Assembly: GCF_030717995.2 (NCBI RefSeq) | Contig: NZ_CP157743.1 | Span: forward strand, 1,426,001-1,490,000 | From: Methylomarinum sp. Ch1-1 | GTDB lineage: Bacteria; Pseudomonadota; Gammaproteobacteria; Methylococcales; Methylomonadaceae | Length of the DNA stretch: 64,000 nucleotides | Reading direction: 5' to 3' | Part shown: in pieces, positions 56,791 to 64,000 of the stretch | How the letters are laid out: each line of letters opens with the position of its first letter | How positions within the stretch are numbered: the first letter of the stretch is position 1 | Translations under genes and position numbers: made by a program | Notes under the pieces: generated by a model | The model's database searches: none | What the model saw: the letters and a program-made list of their open reading frames with translations, nothing else | Told to the model about the DNA's origin: nothing

Positions 56791-58569
56791 ATGGATTGGC
56801 AAGGCTGGCTGTCATTGGCATTGAGCGCGGGGGCGTTATTGACGCTGATATTGACTCGTATAGGACCGCATTTCGTGATGATGGCGGTGCTGACGATATT
56901 GAGCGTCAGTGGCGTGCTTAGCAGTCAGGAAGCCTTGGCCGGATTCAGCAATTCCGGATTGATTACCGTGGCGGCGATGTTTGTCGTTGCGGCCGGTATG
57001 CATTCCTCGGGCGCGGTCGATTTACTGGTCCATCATGTGTTAGGAAATCCTGGTTCGGTGCGTTCGGCGCTTGCCCGCATCTTTTTGCCGGTGGTGTTGC
57101 TGAGCGGCTTTCTCAATAATACGCCGGTGGTCGCGACATTGATTCCGGCGATACATACCTGGTCGCGCAGAATCGGGATTGCGCCGTCACAGTTGCTGAT
57201 TCCGTTAAGTTATAGCGCCATTTTGGGTGGGACGCTGACATTGATCGGCACCAGCACTAACTTGATCGTCAATGGTCAGTATCAGACGCTTACCGGCGAG
57301 ACCGGCTTTTCCTTGTTTTCGATCTCGGCGGTCAGTATTCCGGTCGTGATCGTTGGCCTGGCGTTCATGTGGCTGTTCTTTCCCGCCTGGATGCCAAAGC
57401 GAGAGCAGAACAAGGCCTTTGCCAATTTGCGCGAATTCACGCTGGAGGTTTCGGTCGCCGATAAAGGCCCGTTAGTCGGCAAGACGGTGGAAGGGGCCGG
57501 CTTGAGAAACTTGAAGCGCATCTATTTGGTGGAGATCGAGCGTGGCGGCACCGTCGTCACCGCTGTCCCGTCGGAAGAAAGGCTGCAAGGGGGCGATCGT
57601 CTGGTCTTCGCCGGCGATACCGAGGCGATTTCGGATTTGCTGCGCATCAATGGCATCGTGCCCTCGGCCGAAAATGGTCATGCTCAACCGCTGATGAACG
57701 AGCGAGCCGAAAGACGGCTGGTGGAGGCGGTCGTTTCGCCGCATTGCGCCGCCGTTGGCGATGCGATACGCGATGCCCGTTTTCGCGATCGTTATGGTGC
57801 GGTGGTGCTGGCGGTGGCGCGCAATGGTGAACGGGTGAAAGGCAATCTGGGCAGCATCAAGTTGCAGGCGGGCGATACGTTATTGCTGGAGGCCAGGCCG
57901 GCTTTTGTCAGTCGTCAGCGTTACAATAAGGATTTTTTGCTGATCAATGACTTGGACACCGAAACGCCGCGTCATGAACGGGCCTATCTGGCCTGGGGGA
58001 TACTATTGGTTGCGGTGAGTGCCGCCGGTTTGGGCTTGATCAGCATGCTTAATGCGGCGCTACTCGGCGCGGGCTTGATGATCATCACAGGTTGCTGTTC
58101 GGTTAGTCAGGCCGAAAGAAGTCTGGATCTGACCGTGATTATCACCATTGCAGCGTCATTTGCGTTAGGGAATGCGCTGCACAAAACCGGCGTTGCGGCT
58201 TTTGTCGCCGAAAACATGATCGATTTGAGCGGCGGCACGCCTTGGTTGTTGTTGATTCTGACCTATATTGCCGTGTCAGTGTTGACCGAAGTCATTACCA
58301 ATAATGCAGCGGCGATTTTGATGTTGCCGGTCGTCTTGGAAATCACCGGTAAAGCAGGCCTGAACGACGTTCCTTTTGTCTTCGCCATCATGATAGCGGC
58401 ATCGGCCAGTTTTGCCACGCCTCTGGGCTATCAAACCAATTTGATGGTTTATGGGCCAGGTGGGTATCGATTTTCCGATTTTTTACGCGTCGGTTTGCCA
58501 ATGAATGCGGTGATAGCCACGGTCACGTTAACGGTATTATTGCTCGGATGGCCATTGGCGGCCCCTTAA
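56791..58569 (+). CDS. SLC13-type permease with TrkA-C domains
   Basis: A 592-residue membrane protein of the ion transporter superfamily. The N-terminal transport half has about five to six helices, including NNTPVVATLIPAIHTW and LGGTLTLIGTSTNLIVNG, the two cation-site motifs. A central soluble region (about 210-390) contains two RCK/TrkA-C domains (GRLRNLKRIYLVEIERGG-type start after VGKTVEGA, and VAVGDAIRDARFRDRYGAVVLAV), which commonly bind nucleotides. The C-terminal half repeats the transport fold (EVITNNAAAILMLPV, ATPLGYQTNLMV). The ATG at 56791 is preferred to one 90 bp upstream. Substrate unknown; sulfate or dicarboxylate carriers share the fold. Confidence 0.85.
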   Translation: MDWQGWLSLALSAGALLTLILTRIGPHFVMMAVLTILSVSGVLSSQEALAGFSNSGLITVAAMFVVAAGMHSSGAVDLLVHHVLGNPGSVRSALARIFLPVVLLSGFLNNTPVVATLIPAIHTWSRRIGIAPSQLLIPLSYSAILGGTLTLIGTSTNLIVNGQYQTLTGETGFSLFSISAVSIPVVIVGLAFMWLFFPAWMPKREQNKAFANLREFTLEVSVADKGPLVGKTVEGAGLRNLKRIYLVEIERGGTVVTAVPSEERLQGGDRLVFAGDTEAISDLLRINGIVPSAENGHAQPLMNERAERRLVEAVVSPHCAAVGDAIRDARFRDRYGAVVLAVARNGERVKGNLGSIKLQAGDTLLLEARPAFVSRQRYNKDFLLINDLDTETPRHERAYLAWGILLVAVSAAGLGLISMLNAALLGAGLMIITGCCSVSQAERSLDLTVIITIAASFALGNALHKTGVAAFVAENMIDLSGGTPWLLLILTYIAVSVLTEVITNNAAAILMLPVVLEITGKAGLNDVPFVFAIMIAASASFATPLGYQTNLMVYGPGGYRFSDFLRVGLPMNAVIATVTLTVLLLGWPLAAP

Positions 58570-58668
58570 GTAGCGGGCTTTTTGCTGTTGATGAGGGGAT
58601 GAAATCGGGCCGGTCTGAGCGACCTAACCCGATTCGGCTGTGTCTAATCTACATAGATGATTAGCGCC

Positions 58669-59064
58669 TTAGAATGCTTTGTATTTGCTCTGAACTTCCT
58701 TGAAGATTGAAACGGCTTCTATTAAGTAGCTTTCGGCTTTTGCGTTATCGCCTTTTCTGATCGCTGAACGCGCTTTCGAAATGCGAGAGTTGGCTTTGGA
58801 GCGCAATCTGTCGACGATGTTGCTTTCAATTCTTTTCGACGCTTGTTTGGTGGATTTTAATAATCCCAATACGGTGTCTTCGTCTGTGCCGTTTTGCACA
58901 GCGGTCAGCGCTTCTTCGGAGAGGCGAATGGCGTCCTCGATTGCTTGGCTGACTTCCTCGGCGGTCGCGTTCTCTATTTTTCCAGCGGCTGTCGCGACAG
59001 GGGCCATGGCAGACATGGCAACGGTGACGGAAACAGCCAGCAATAATTTTTTCAATAAATCCAT
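58669..59064 (-). CDS. Small secreted helical protein, function unknown
   Basis: A 131-residue exported protein. Starting at the ATG at 59064 (GGTAA upstream) it has a clean signal peptide (MDLLKKLLLAVSVTVAMSAM, cleavage after ATA). The mature part of about 105 residues is predicted all-helical, rich in alanine, glutamate and lysine, with a KSTKQASKRIESNIVDRLRS segment and a TPR-like end (KAESYLIEAVSIFKEVQ). No named family was recognised. It is convergent with the permease gene and divergent from hemC. A longer start at 59130 is less likely as the signal would then be internal. Confidence 0.75.
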   Translation of the reverse strand: MDLLKKLLLAVSVTVAMSAMAPVATAAGKIENATAEEVSQAIEDAIRLSEEALTAVQNGTDEDTVLGLLKSTKQASKRIESNIVDRLRSKANSRISKARSAIRKGDNAKAESYLIEAVSIFKEVQSKYKAF

Positions 59065-59323
59065 TAGAAATTTTACCTCGAATATAATGATGTTGATTGT
59101 TGTGATATGCGCAACAAGAAAATTCCGCACTTTTTAATTTTAACACATGCTAAAGTTGTGTTTTTAAAAATTAATCACTTACACGGATTTTATCCGGTCT
59201 AAGTTTGCCGATTTTTTAAACGATAAAGTTAAAATTGAATGCATGCTGATTTCTCTTGCGAAGGGATTTTCACAGTAAATCAGTTTACAATAAGTGTTTT
59301 TTAACTGCTGTTCAGGATCGATT

Positions 59324-60256
59324 TTGGCTAAGAAAATTATTCGTATTGCAACTCGTAAAAGTCCTTTGGCGTTGTGGCAGGCCGAACATGTCGCGACTCG
59401 TCTGGAGCAGGCTTTCCCGGAAATCAAGGCGGAGCTGGTCACGATGGTCACCCGTGGAGACAAGCTTCTGGATGCGCCGCTGGCCAAGGTGGGCGGTAAA
59501 GGTTTATTCGTCAAAGAATTGGAACAAGGCATGCTGGAAGGGGCGGCCGATATCGCGGTTCATTCGATGAAGGATGTGCCGGTTGAGTTTCCGCCAGGAT
59601 TGCATCTCTCCGTGATTCTTCAGCGCGAAGACCCCACCGATGCATTCGTCTCCAATCATTATGGATCGTTGAAAGATTTACCCGCCAACGCCAGAATCGG
59701 GACCTGCAGCCTGCGTCGGCAATGTCAGGTCAAGGAACGTCTGCCAGAGGCGGAAATTCTTAATCTTAGAGGGAATGTCAATACCCGACTGGCTAAATTG
59801 GATGCCGGTGAATTCGACGCCATTATACTCGCCTCGGCGGGATTAAAGAGATTGGGCATGGAGGAACGCATTGCCGAATCGCTAGATCCTGCGGATAGTT
59901 TGCCTGCGATAGGACAGGGAGCGGTTGGCATCGAATGTCGTGCTGACGATGTTGTCATCAACACCTATTTACAGGCCTTGCATGACGAAGAAACGACGAT
60001 CCGCCTGCGCGCCGAACGCGCGATGAATGCGCGGCTAAATGGCGGCTGTCAGGTGCCTATTGCCGGTTTTGCCGAGCTCGACAATGGCCGGCTGATGATG
60101 CGGGGCTTAGTCGGCAAGCCGGACGGCTCCTTGGTGTATCGCGCCGAGGCCTCCGGCACCCCTGAACAGGCGGAACAAATAGGCCTTACGATTGCCGAGG
60201 ATTTGCTGGCTCAAGGCGCCGCCAAGATTCTGCAGGAGGTCTATGCTCAACCGTGA
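59324..60256 (+). CDS. hemC: Hydroxymethylbilane synthase
   Basis: A 310-residue porphobilinogen deaminase that joins four porphobilinogens into hydroxymethylbilane for heme, siroheme and cobalamin. [21 protein letters not shown] is the conserved N-terminus; LINLR-like [15 protein letters not shown] binds substrate and [11 protein letters not shown] carries the cysteine that holds the dipyrromethane cofactor. The start is taken as TTG at 59324, because the upstream extension has no family similarity. It leads the hemC-hemD-hemX-hemY cluster and overlaps hemD by 14 nt. Confidence 0.96.
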   Translation: MAKKIIRIATRKSPLALWQAEHVATRLEQAFPEIKAELVTMVTRGDKLLDAPLAKVGGKGLFVKELEQGMLEGAADIAVHSMKDVPVEFPPGLHLSVILQREDPTDAFVSNHYGSLKDLPANARIGTCSLRRQCQVKERLPEAEILNLRGNVNTRLAKLDAGEFDAIILASAGLKRLGMEERIAESLDPADSLPAIGQGAVGIECRADDVVINTYLQALHDEETTIRLRAERAMNARLNGGCQVPIAGFAELDNGRLMMRGLVGKPDGSLVYRAEASGTPEQAEQIGLTIAEDLLAQGAAKILQEVYAQP

Positions 60257-61034
60257 GTTCGGTTTGAACGGCGTTCGGATTTTAGTGACCCGCCCTCGGC
60301 CACAAGCGGAAGGCTTATGTCGTTTAATCGAACGGCAGGGCGGAATTGCGCTGAACTTTCCGACGCTGGAGATTAAACCGCTTGCTCAAACGGATGAAAT
60401 CAAGGCTAAGTTGCAGGCTTTGAACGATTACCATTGGTTGATTTTCATCAGCGCGAATGCGGTAAATTTTGCGCTCAAGGCGAACAATGGCAAAATAGAG
60501 CAGTTTGCCGAGCCACGGATTGCCGCGGTTGGCGGGGCAACGGCAAAAGCCTTGAAGGATCATGATTTAAGCGTTGATTTGTTGCCGGATCAGGGCTTTA
60601 ACAGCGAAGCCTTGCTGCAAACATCGGCGATGAGAGCAATCGCCGGGCAACGGTGTTTGATCGTGCGCGGTCGGGGCGGCCGTGAAATGCTGGCCGATAC
60701 CCTGCGTCAACGGGGCGCCTCGGTTGATTATTTGGAAGTCTATCAAAGAACCATGCCGAATAGGGATATTTCGGAACTGCTGGCATTATTGCAACATAAT
60801 CGGCTAAACGCCGTCACAATAACCAGTGGCGAGGCCCTGCAAAATTTGCTGGCCATGCTGGGCGATGATGCTCCTTTATTATTTTCGCTGCCTTTGGTTG
60901 TGATTAGCGACAGAATTGAACAAATGGCCAGACAAATTGGGTTCAAACGGATCCTTGTTACCAATAGCCCGGCCGATACAGCAATTTTACAGACATTGAC
61001 TACGTTACCATGGGGAAAACAGTGGCCGAAGTAA
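60243..61034 (+). CDS. hemD: Uroporphyrinogen-III synthase
   Basis: A 263-residue enzyme that cyclises hydroxymethylbilane with inversion of ring D. The family is poorly conserved, but [16 protein letters not shown] at the start, [11 protein letters not shown] (about 75-85), [11 protein letters not shown] and [12 protein letters not shown] (about 198-209) are its usual landmarks. The ATG at 60243 has AGGAGG 6 nt upstream and lies within the end of hemC. The hemX start codon overlaps its 3' end by 25 nt. Confidence 0.93.
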   Translation: MLNREFGLNGVRILVTRPRPQAEGLCRLIERQGGIALNFPTLEIKPLAQTDEIKAKLQALNDYHWLIFISANAVNFALKANNGKIEQFAEPRIAAVGGATAKALKDHDLSVDLLPDQGFNSEALLQTSAMRAIAGQRCLIVRGRGGREMLADTLRQRGASVDYLEVYQRTMPNRDISELLALLQHNRLNAVTITSGEALQNLLAMLGDDAPLLFSLPLVVISDRIEQMARQIGFKRILVTNSPADTAILQTLTTLPWGKQWPK

Positions 61035-62191
61035 TTGAAGAGCAAGAGACGCAGCCAGCGGCGCAGGCGCAAGTAGAAGTAAAGAAATCTCGCGCCGGCC
61101 TCTGGTTTGGCGTCATTATGACATTATGCATCGTGGTCCTGGCCGGAGCCGGTTTCTATTTGCTGCAACAACTGCGCGAACATCAGGATGCCTTGAGCAG
61201 CCAGGATGAACTTAAATTAATCGAAGTCAGCAAGCAAATGAACGCATTTCAGTCTCAACTGGCTGCGATGCAGTCGCAACTGGCGACGGTGGACGCCGAT
61301 GTGACCGGCAAGGAAGCCCATTTTAATAAAAAGCTGGAAGAGTTTTCTGATCTGCACATTGAAAAACTCGAATCGACACGCAAGCAGTTGCAAGAGTCCA
61401 TCCTCCACTTGCAAAGGCAGTTGGGTAAGACTCGGGGCGATTGGTTGATCGCCGACGCCGAGTACCTGTTAAGTGTCGCCAATCAGCGCTTACATTTGGT
61501 CGGCGACCTCAACACCACACGTGAGGCCTTGGAAGCCGCCGATCAGAGGCTGCGGGAAAGCGGCGACGCCTCGGTGTATAAAGTGCGGGAACAAATCGCC
61601 AAGGAGCTGGCCGCCTTAAAAACGGTGCAGGTGCCTGATATCGTCGGAATCTATTCGACGTTGCAATTGTTAAAGGAAAAAGTCGACAATCTGGCGGTAT
61701 TTCTGCCTTATGCCGGCAAGGATCTAACGCCCTCGAAGCAAATTCATGAGCATAAGATACCGTCAGAGGAAGGGCATGATTTTTTAAGTGCGATTTTTGG
61801 TCAACTCGAAGGTTATGTGACCTTGCGCCACACCGATCAGCCTGTGAAGGAAATTCTGACGCCGGAAGAAGCTCAGTTCATCAAAGATCAGCTCGGCGTC
61901 AAACTGGAAATGATCAAAATTGCGCTGGTGCAGCAAAACGATACCTTATATAAAACCGCGATAGCAGACGCCAAACGATGGTTGAATGAAAACTTCAGCC
62001 AAAACAATGATGCTCAGAGTTTTGCCGCCGAGCTCGAAAGGCTGAATAACATTGAGATTCGGGCGCATTTTCCAGACATCAGCGCCTCATTAAAGATGCT
62101 GCGGGATATCGGCAAGTTGAGACTCGAAAACGACAAGGCGATGCAGAATGATCGTGAGCAGCCGGCAGAGCAGCCGAATAGCGCGCAATAA
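61010..62191 (+). CDS. hemX: HemX-like membrane protein
   Basis: A 393-residue inner-membrane protein of the HemX family, found downstream of hemD; despite the historical label of uroporphyrinogen methyltransferase it has no methyltransferase motif. A single membrane helix (about residues 33-53, FGVIMTLCIVVLAGAGFYLL) is followed by a coiled-coil (about 60-140) and a large helical periplasmic domain with the family stretch GDWLIADAEYLLSVANQRL (about 143-161). Function is not established. It lies in the hem operon. Confidence 0.93.
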   Translation: MGKTVAEVIEEQETQPAAQAQVEVKKSRAGLWFGVIMTLCIVVLAGAGFYLLQQLREHQDALSSQDELKLIEVSKQMNAFQSQLAAMQSQLATVDADVTGKEAHFNKKLEEFSDLHIEKLESTRKQLQESILHLQRQLGKTRGDWLIADAEYLLSVANQRLHLVGDLNTTREALEAADQRLRESGDASVYKVREQIAKELAALKTVQVPDIVGIYSTLQLLKEKVDNLAVFLPYAGKDLTPSKQIHEHKIPSEEGHDFLSAIFGQLEGYVTLRHTDQPVKEILTPEEAQFIKDQLGVKLEMIKIALVQQNDTLYKTAIADAKRWLNENFSQNNDAQSFAAELERLNNIEIRAHFPDISASLKMLRDIGKLRLENDKAMQNDREQPAEQPNSAQ

Positions 62192-62203
62192 AGAGCAGAC
62201 ATT

Positions 62204-63436
62204 ATGAAAAACATCATTTATTTTCTGGGGGCCCTGTTTGTTGCTATTGCCGCGGCTTTTATCATTCATGGCTGGTTGACGCAATATAATGATCCCGGTT
62301 ATGTCCTGATCGGTTTCGGTCATTGGGCGCTGGAGACCTCGCTGGTGGTGTTCGCCGTTTCCTCGGTGATCGCCTTCTTTGTTTTTTATGTCTTTTTTCG
62401 TTTTCTCGGTTGGTTGTTGCGCTTGCCTTCGCGGATGAAGGAAAAAGGAAAAACGATCAAATTCAATCGTTCCCAGGAGGCTTTGATCGCCGGCTTGGTC
62501 GATTCGGCCGAAGGTAATTGGGAGCGGGCCGAGAAGGTATTGATCAAGCATGCATCCAATAGCGGTGCGCCTTTGTTGCACTATTTGACGGCGGCGAAAG
62601 CGGCCCAGTCACGCGGAGCCTTCGAAAAACGCGATGAATATCTTAGCAAAGCCGCCGAACAGGCTTCCGACAGCGATATTGCCGTCGGCTTGACTCAGGC
62701 GGAATTGCATTTATCGGAAAAGCAGTTTGAGCAGGCGCTGCAAACCCTGAGCAAATTACATTCGATAGAACCGGGGCATGCCAGCGTCTTGAAGATGCTG
62801 CACCAGGCCTATCAGCTCGCCGGTGATTGGGAGGGCTTACGAAAACTGATACCCTCGCTGCATAAAAATAAGATTCTGATGGAAGCCGAAGTCAAACTGT
62901 TGGAAACGGAGACATACAGTCGTTTGTTGAAGCAGGCTGCCGAAGAGGGCGATGAGGATGACATCCAGCAATGCTGGGACAGCGTGCCTGAGCATATCCG
63001 AACCGTTCAAGGCATCGCCGCTATTTACTATGCCGCGATGATTGAGGCCGGCGCCGGCGCCAAAATTGAGGGACAGTTGGTGAACTCCCTCGTTAAGAGT
63101 TGGGATGAAACCTTATTGGTGTTGTATGGCAACATTGAATCGGCCGATTTTGCCAAGCAATTGCAGACCGGCGAGCAATGGCTGGCGGTCCATCATTCCG
63201 ATGCGGTGTTGCTCAGAGTGCTGGGCAAAATCAGCATGAAGTGCGGGCAGATGGAAAAAGCCGAACAATACCTGGCGAAAAGCGTTGCCACCGACCCTAG
63301 CGTCGCCGGCTATCAATTGCTGGGTGATTTATTGTTGGAAAAAGGCGATAAAGACAAGGCCAGTGACTGCTTCAAAAGAGGTCTGGAGCTGGCATCCAAC
63401 GAAGTCGTCAGCCGGGTCGAATCGATTTCCGGTTGA
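62204..63436 (+). CDS. hemY: HemY TPR membrane protein
   Basis: A 410-residue HemY of the gammaproteobacterial type, which is not the Bacillus protoporphyrinogen oxidase. Two N-terminal membrane helices (about 4-24 and 43-65) are followed by cytoplasmic-side or periplasmic TPR repeats (about 95-400), for example QFEQALQTLSKLHSIEPGHASVLKML and EKAEQYLAKSVATDPSVAGYQLLGDLLLEKGD. It is thought to assist late heme synthesis with HemX. It ends the hemCDXY operon 12 bp after hemX. Confidence 0.94.
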   Translation: MKNIIYFLGALFVAIAAAFIIHGWLTQYNDPGYVLIGFGHWALETSLVVFAVSSVIAFFVFYVFFRFLGWLLRLPSRMKEKGKTIKFNRSQEALIAGLVDSAEGNWERAEKVLIKHASNSGAPLLHYLTAAKAAQSRGAFEKRDEYLSKAAEQASDSDIAVGLTQAELHLSEKQFEQALQTLSKLHSIEPGHASVLKMLHQAYQLAGDWEGLRKLIPSLHKNKILMEAEVKLLETETYSRLLKQAAEEGDEDDIQQCWDSVPEHIRTVQGIAAIYYAAMIEAGAGAKIEGQLVNSLVKSWDETLLVLYGNIESADFAKQLQTGEQWLAVHHSDAVLLRVLGKISMKCGQMEKAEQYLAKSVATDPSVAGYQLLGDLLLEKGDKDKASDCFKRGLELASNEVVSRVESISG

Positions 63437-63490
63437 TACCGGCTTTAAACGTTAACCGCAGAGGCGCCGAGGCGCTGGAGATGCCTGAGC

Positions 63491-63514
63491 GGGACGGGAT
63501 GTGTATCCCGTCCC
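63491..63514. repeat. REP-like hairpin
   Basis: A perfect 10-bp stem GGGACGGGAT (63491-63500) with ATCCCGTCCC (63505-63514) and a 4-nt loop. It lies upstream of the second REP-associated transposase. Confidence 0.82.
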
Positions 63515-63621
63515 CATGCTTAAAGATTGGCTGGATTTGCGCCGATGCCAAGAACGGTGTGAGACACAATCTGAGTGATCATGCCAGTCAGTCGGTTTTG
63601 TTGGGACGTTAGGTAAGGTTG

Positions 63622-63645
63622 CGGACGGAGTGAATACTCCGTCCG
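63622..63645. repeat. REP-like hairpin
   Basis: A perfect 10-bp stem CGGACGGAGT (63622-63631) with ACTCCGTCCG (63636-63645) and a 4-nt loop. It shares the GGACGG core with the neighbour at 63491. Confidence 0.82.
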
Positions 63646-63674
63646 ACCCAGTAGTTTCAATCGTTAAACAACTT

Positions 63675-63704
63675 GGGCGGGACGGGATTTTCATCCCGGC
63701 CCAA
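63675..63704. repeat. REP-like hairpin, bulged
   Basis: TTGGGC and CGGGAT on the left pair with ATCCCG and GCCCAA on the right, with a GGGA bulge and a TTTC loop. It completes a cluster of three in the 374-bp gap after hemY, which otherwise has no gene. Confidence 0.7.
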
Positions 63705-63810
63705 TGTTTAGATTGATTGGACTTGCTTCGATGCCAAGAGCGGTGTACGAATCATTCTGAGTGATAACAAATTCTTCCAATCTTTTCCTTCACTTTTTGG
63801 AGGTTAGTTT

Positions 63811-64000
63811 ATGCCTTCCAGACGCGTCGTTGCCGGGCTCAGTGCAGGAACGTATTATTTAACGATGACCGTTCAGCGTTGGTATTATTTGTTCGATCGC
63901 CATGGCCGATGGGAAATTCTAGCTGATTCGATCAGGTATTGCCAAGAAAATAAAGGATTGGCGCTTAACGGCTATGTATTTATGCTGAACCATCTCCACA
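63811..64000 (+). CDS. REP-associated tyrosine transposase 2, N-terminal part (partial)
   Basis: The first 63 codons of a second RAYT-type transposase; the gene leaves the window. The ATG at 63811 follows GGAGGTTAG, a strong ribosome site. The visible residues AGTYYLTMTVQRWYYLFDRHGRW and the segment ending FMLNHLH match the start of this family, the last three residues being the HUH metal motif. It is of a different subgroup from the copy at 54053 (long FDRHGRW insertion, no QRGNN motif). Three REP-like hairpins lie just upstream. Confidence 0.88.
   Translation, partial: MPSRRVVAGLSAGTYYLTMTVQRWYYLFDRHGRWEILADSIRYCQENKGLALNGYVFMLNHLH

Overview
The window is 64 kb of a gammaproteobacterial chromosome. 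The gene orders (pgk; rpoZ-spoT-ridA-recG; hslVU-DUF971-ubiEJB; hemCDXY; rlmKL-acylphosphatase) are typical of that class. An ectoine cluster of the ectR / ectABC(D)-ask type, whose promoter carries a near copy of the published Methylomicrobium alcaliphilum EctR1 operator, points to a halotolerant member of the Methylococcales (type I methanotrophs). That placement is inference: no methane-oxidation gene lies in the window.

Layout. 1-13.2 kb: 3' end of groEL with its terminator, acylphosphatase/rlmKL, a QEGLA-motif peptidase-like protein, FKBP isomerase, lytic-transglycosylase-like lipoprotein, PilZ protein, ybiB, cyoE, an M16 peptidase pair, rsmD, coaD and a ferredoxin. 13.2-20 kb: repeat-rich stretch with HDOD, TPR, MFS and NhaD-type transporter genes. 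20-28.7 kb: ubiC, then divergent ectR and the cluster ectA-ectB-ectC-ectD-(TraR/DksA-like)-ask-(membrane TPR protein), closed by a terminator. 28.7-35.1 kb: recG, ridA, spoT, rpoZ and pgk on the minus strand. 35.5-38.5 kb: a tightly coupled trio of a membrane VWA protein and two small related membrane coiled-coil proteins. 38.8-43.4 kb: a NodT/MacA/MacB-type tripartite export operon whose outer-membrane gene is frameshifted, followed by a remnant of a response regulator. 43.8-46 kb: NYN protein and APC permease. 47-52.4 kb: hslVU-DUF971-ubiE-ubiJ-ubiB. 53.6-54 kb: two identical tRNA-Phe genes. 54-56.4 kb: a REP-associated transposase gene split by an IS66-family element. 56.8-64 kb: SLC13 permease, small secreted protein, hemCDXY, REP-like hairpins and the start of a second REP-associated transposase.

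The most distinctive property is a dense, nested population of small non-autonomous elements. One family (about 157 bp, or about 226-275 bp with inserts) has ends starting GTAAYTATTCAG and 8-bp target duplications, both matching the IS66-family element in this window; that element or a relative is the likely source of the mobilising transposase. A second family has CAGCAATTCCCA ends and, in one copy, a 9-bp duplication. A 51-bp tandem unit, a hairpin repeat with CACCCAGCACCTAAAT arms, a long array of about 195-229 bp units and 10-bp-stem REP hairpins add to this. These elements form the end of rsmD, sit inside the ectoine cluster and interrupt the response-regulator remnant. Three genes or elements carry apparent single-base deletions (tnpC twice, nodT once), so either recent decay or sequencing error should be considered.
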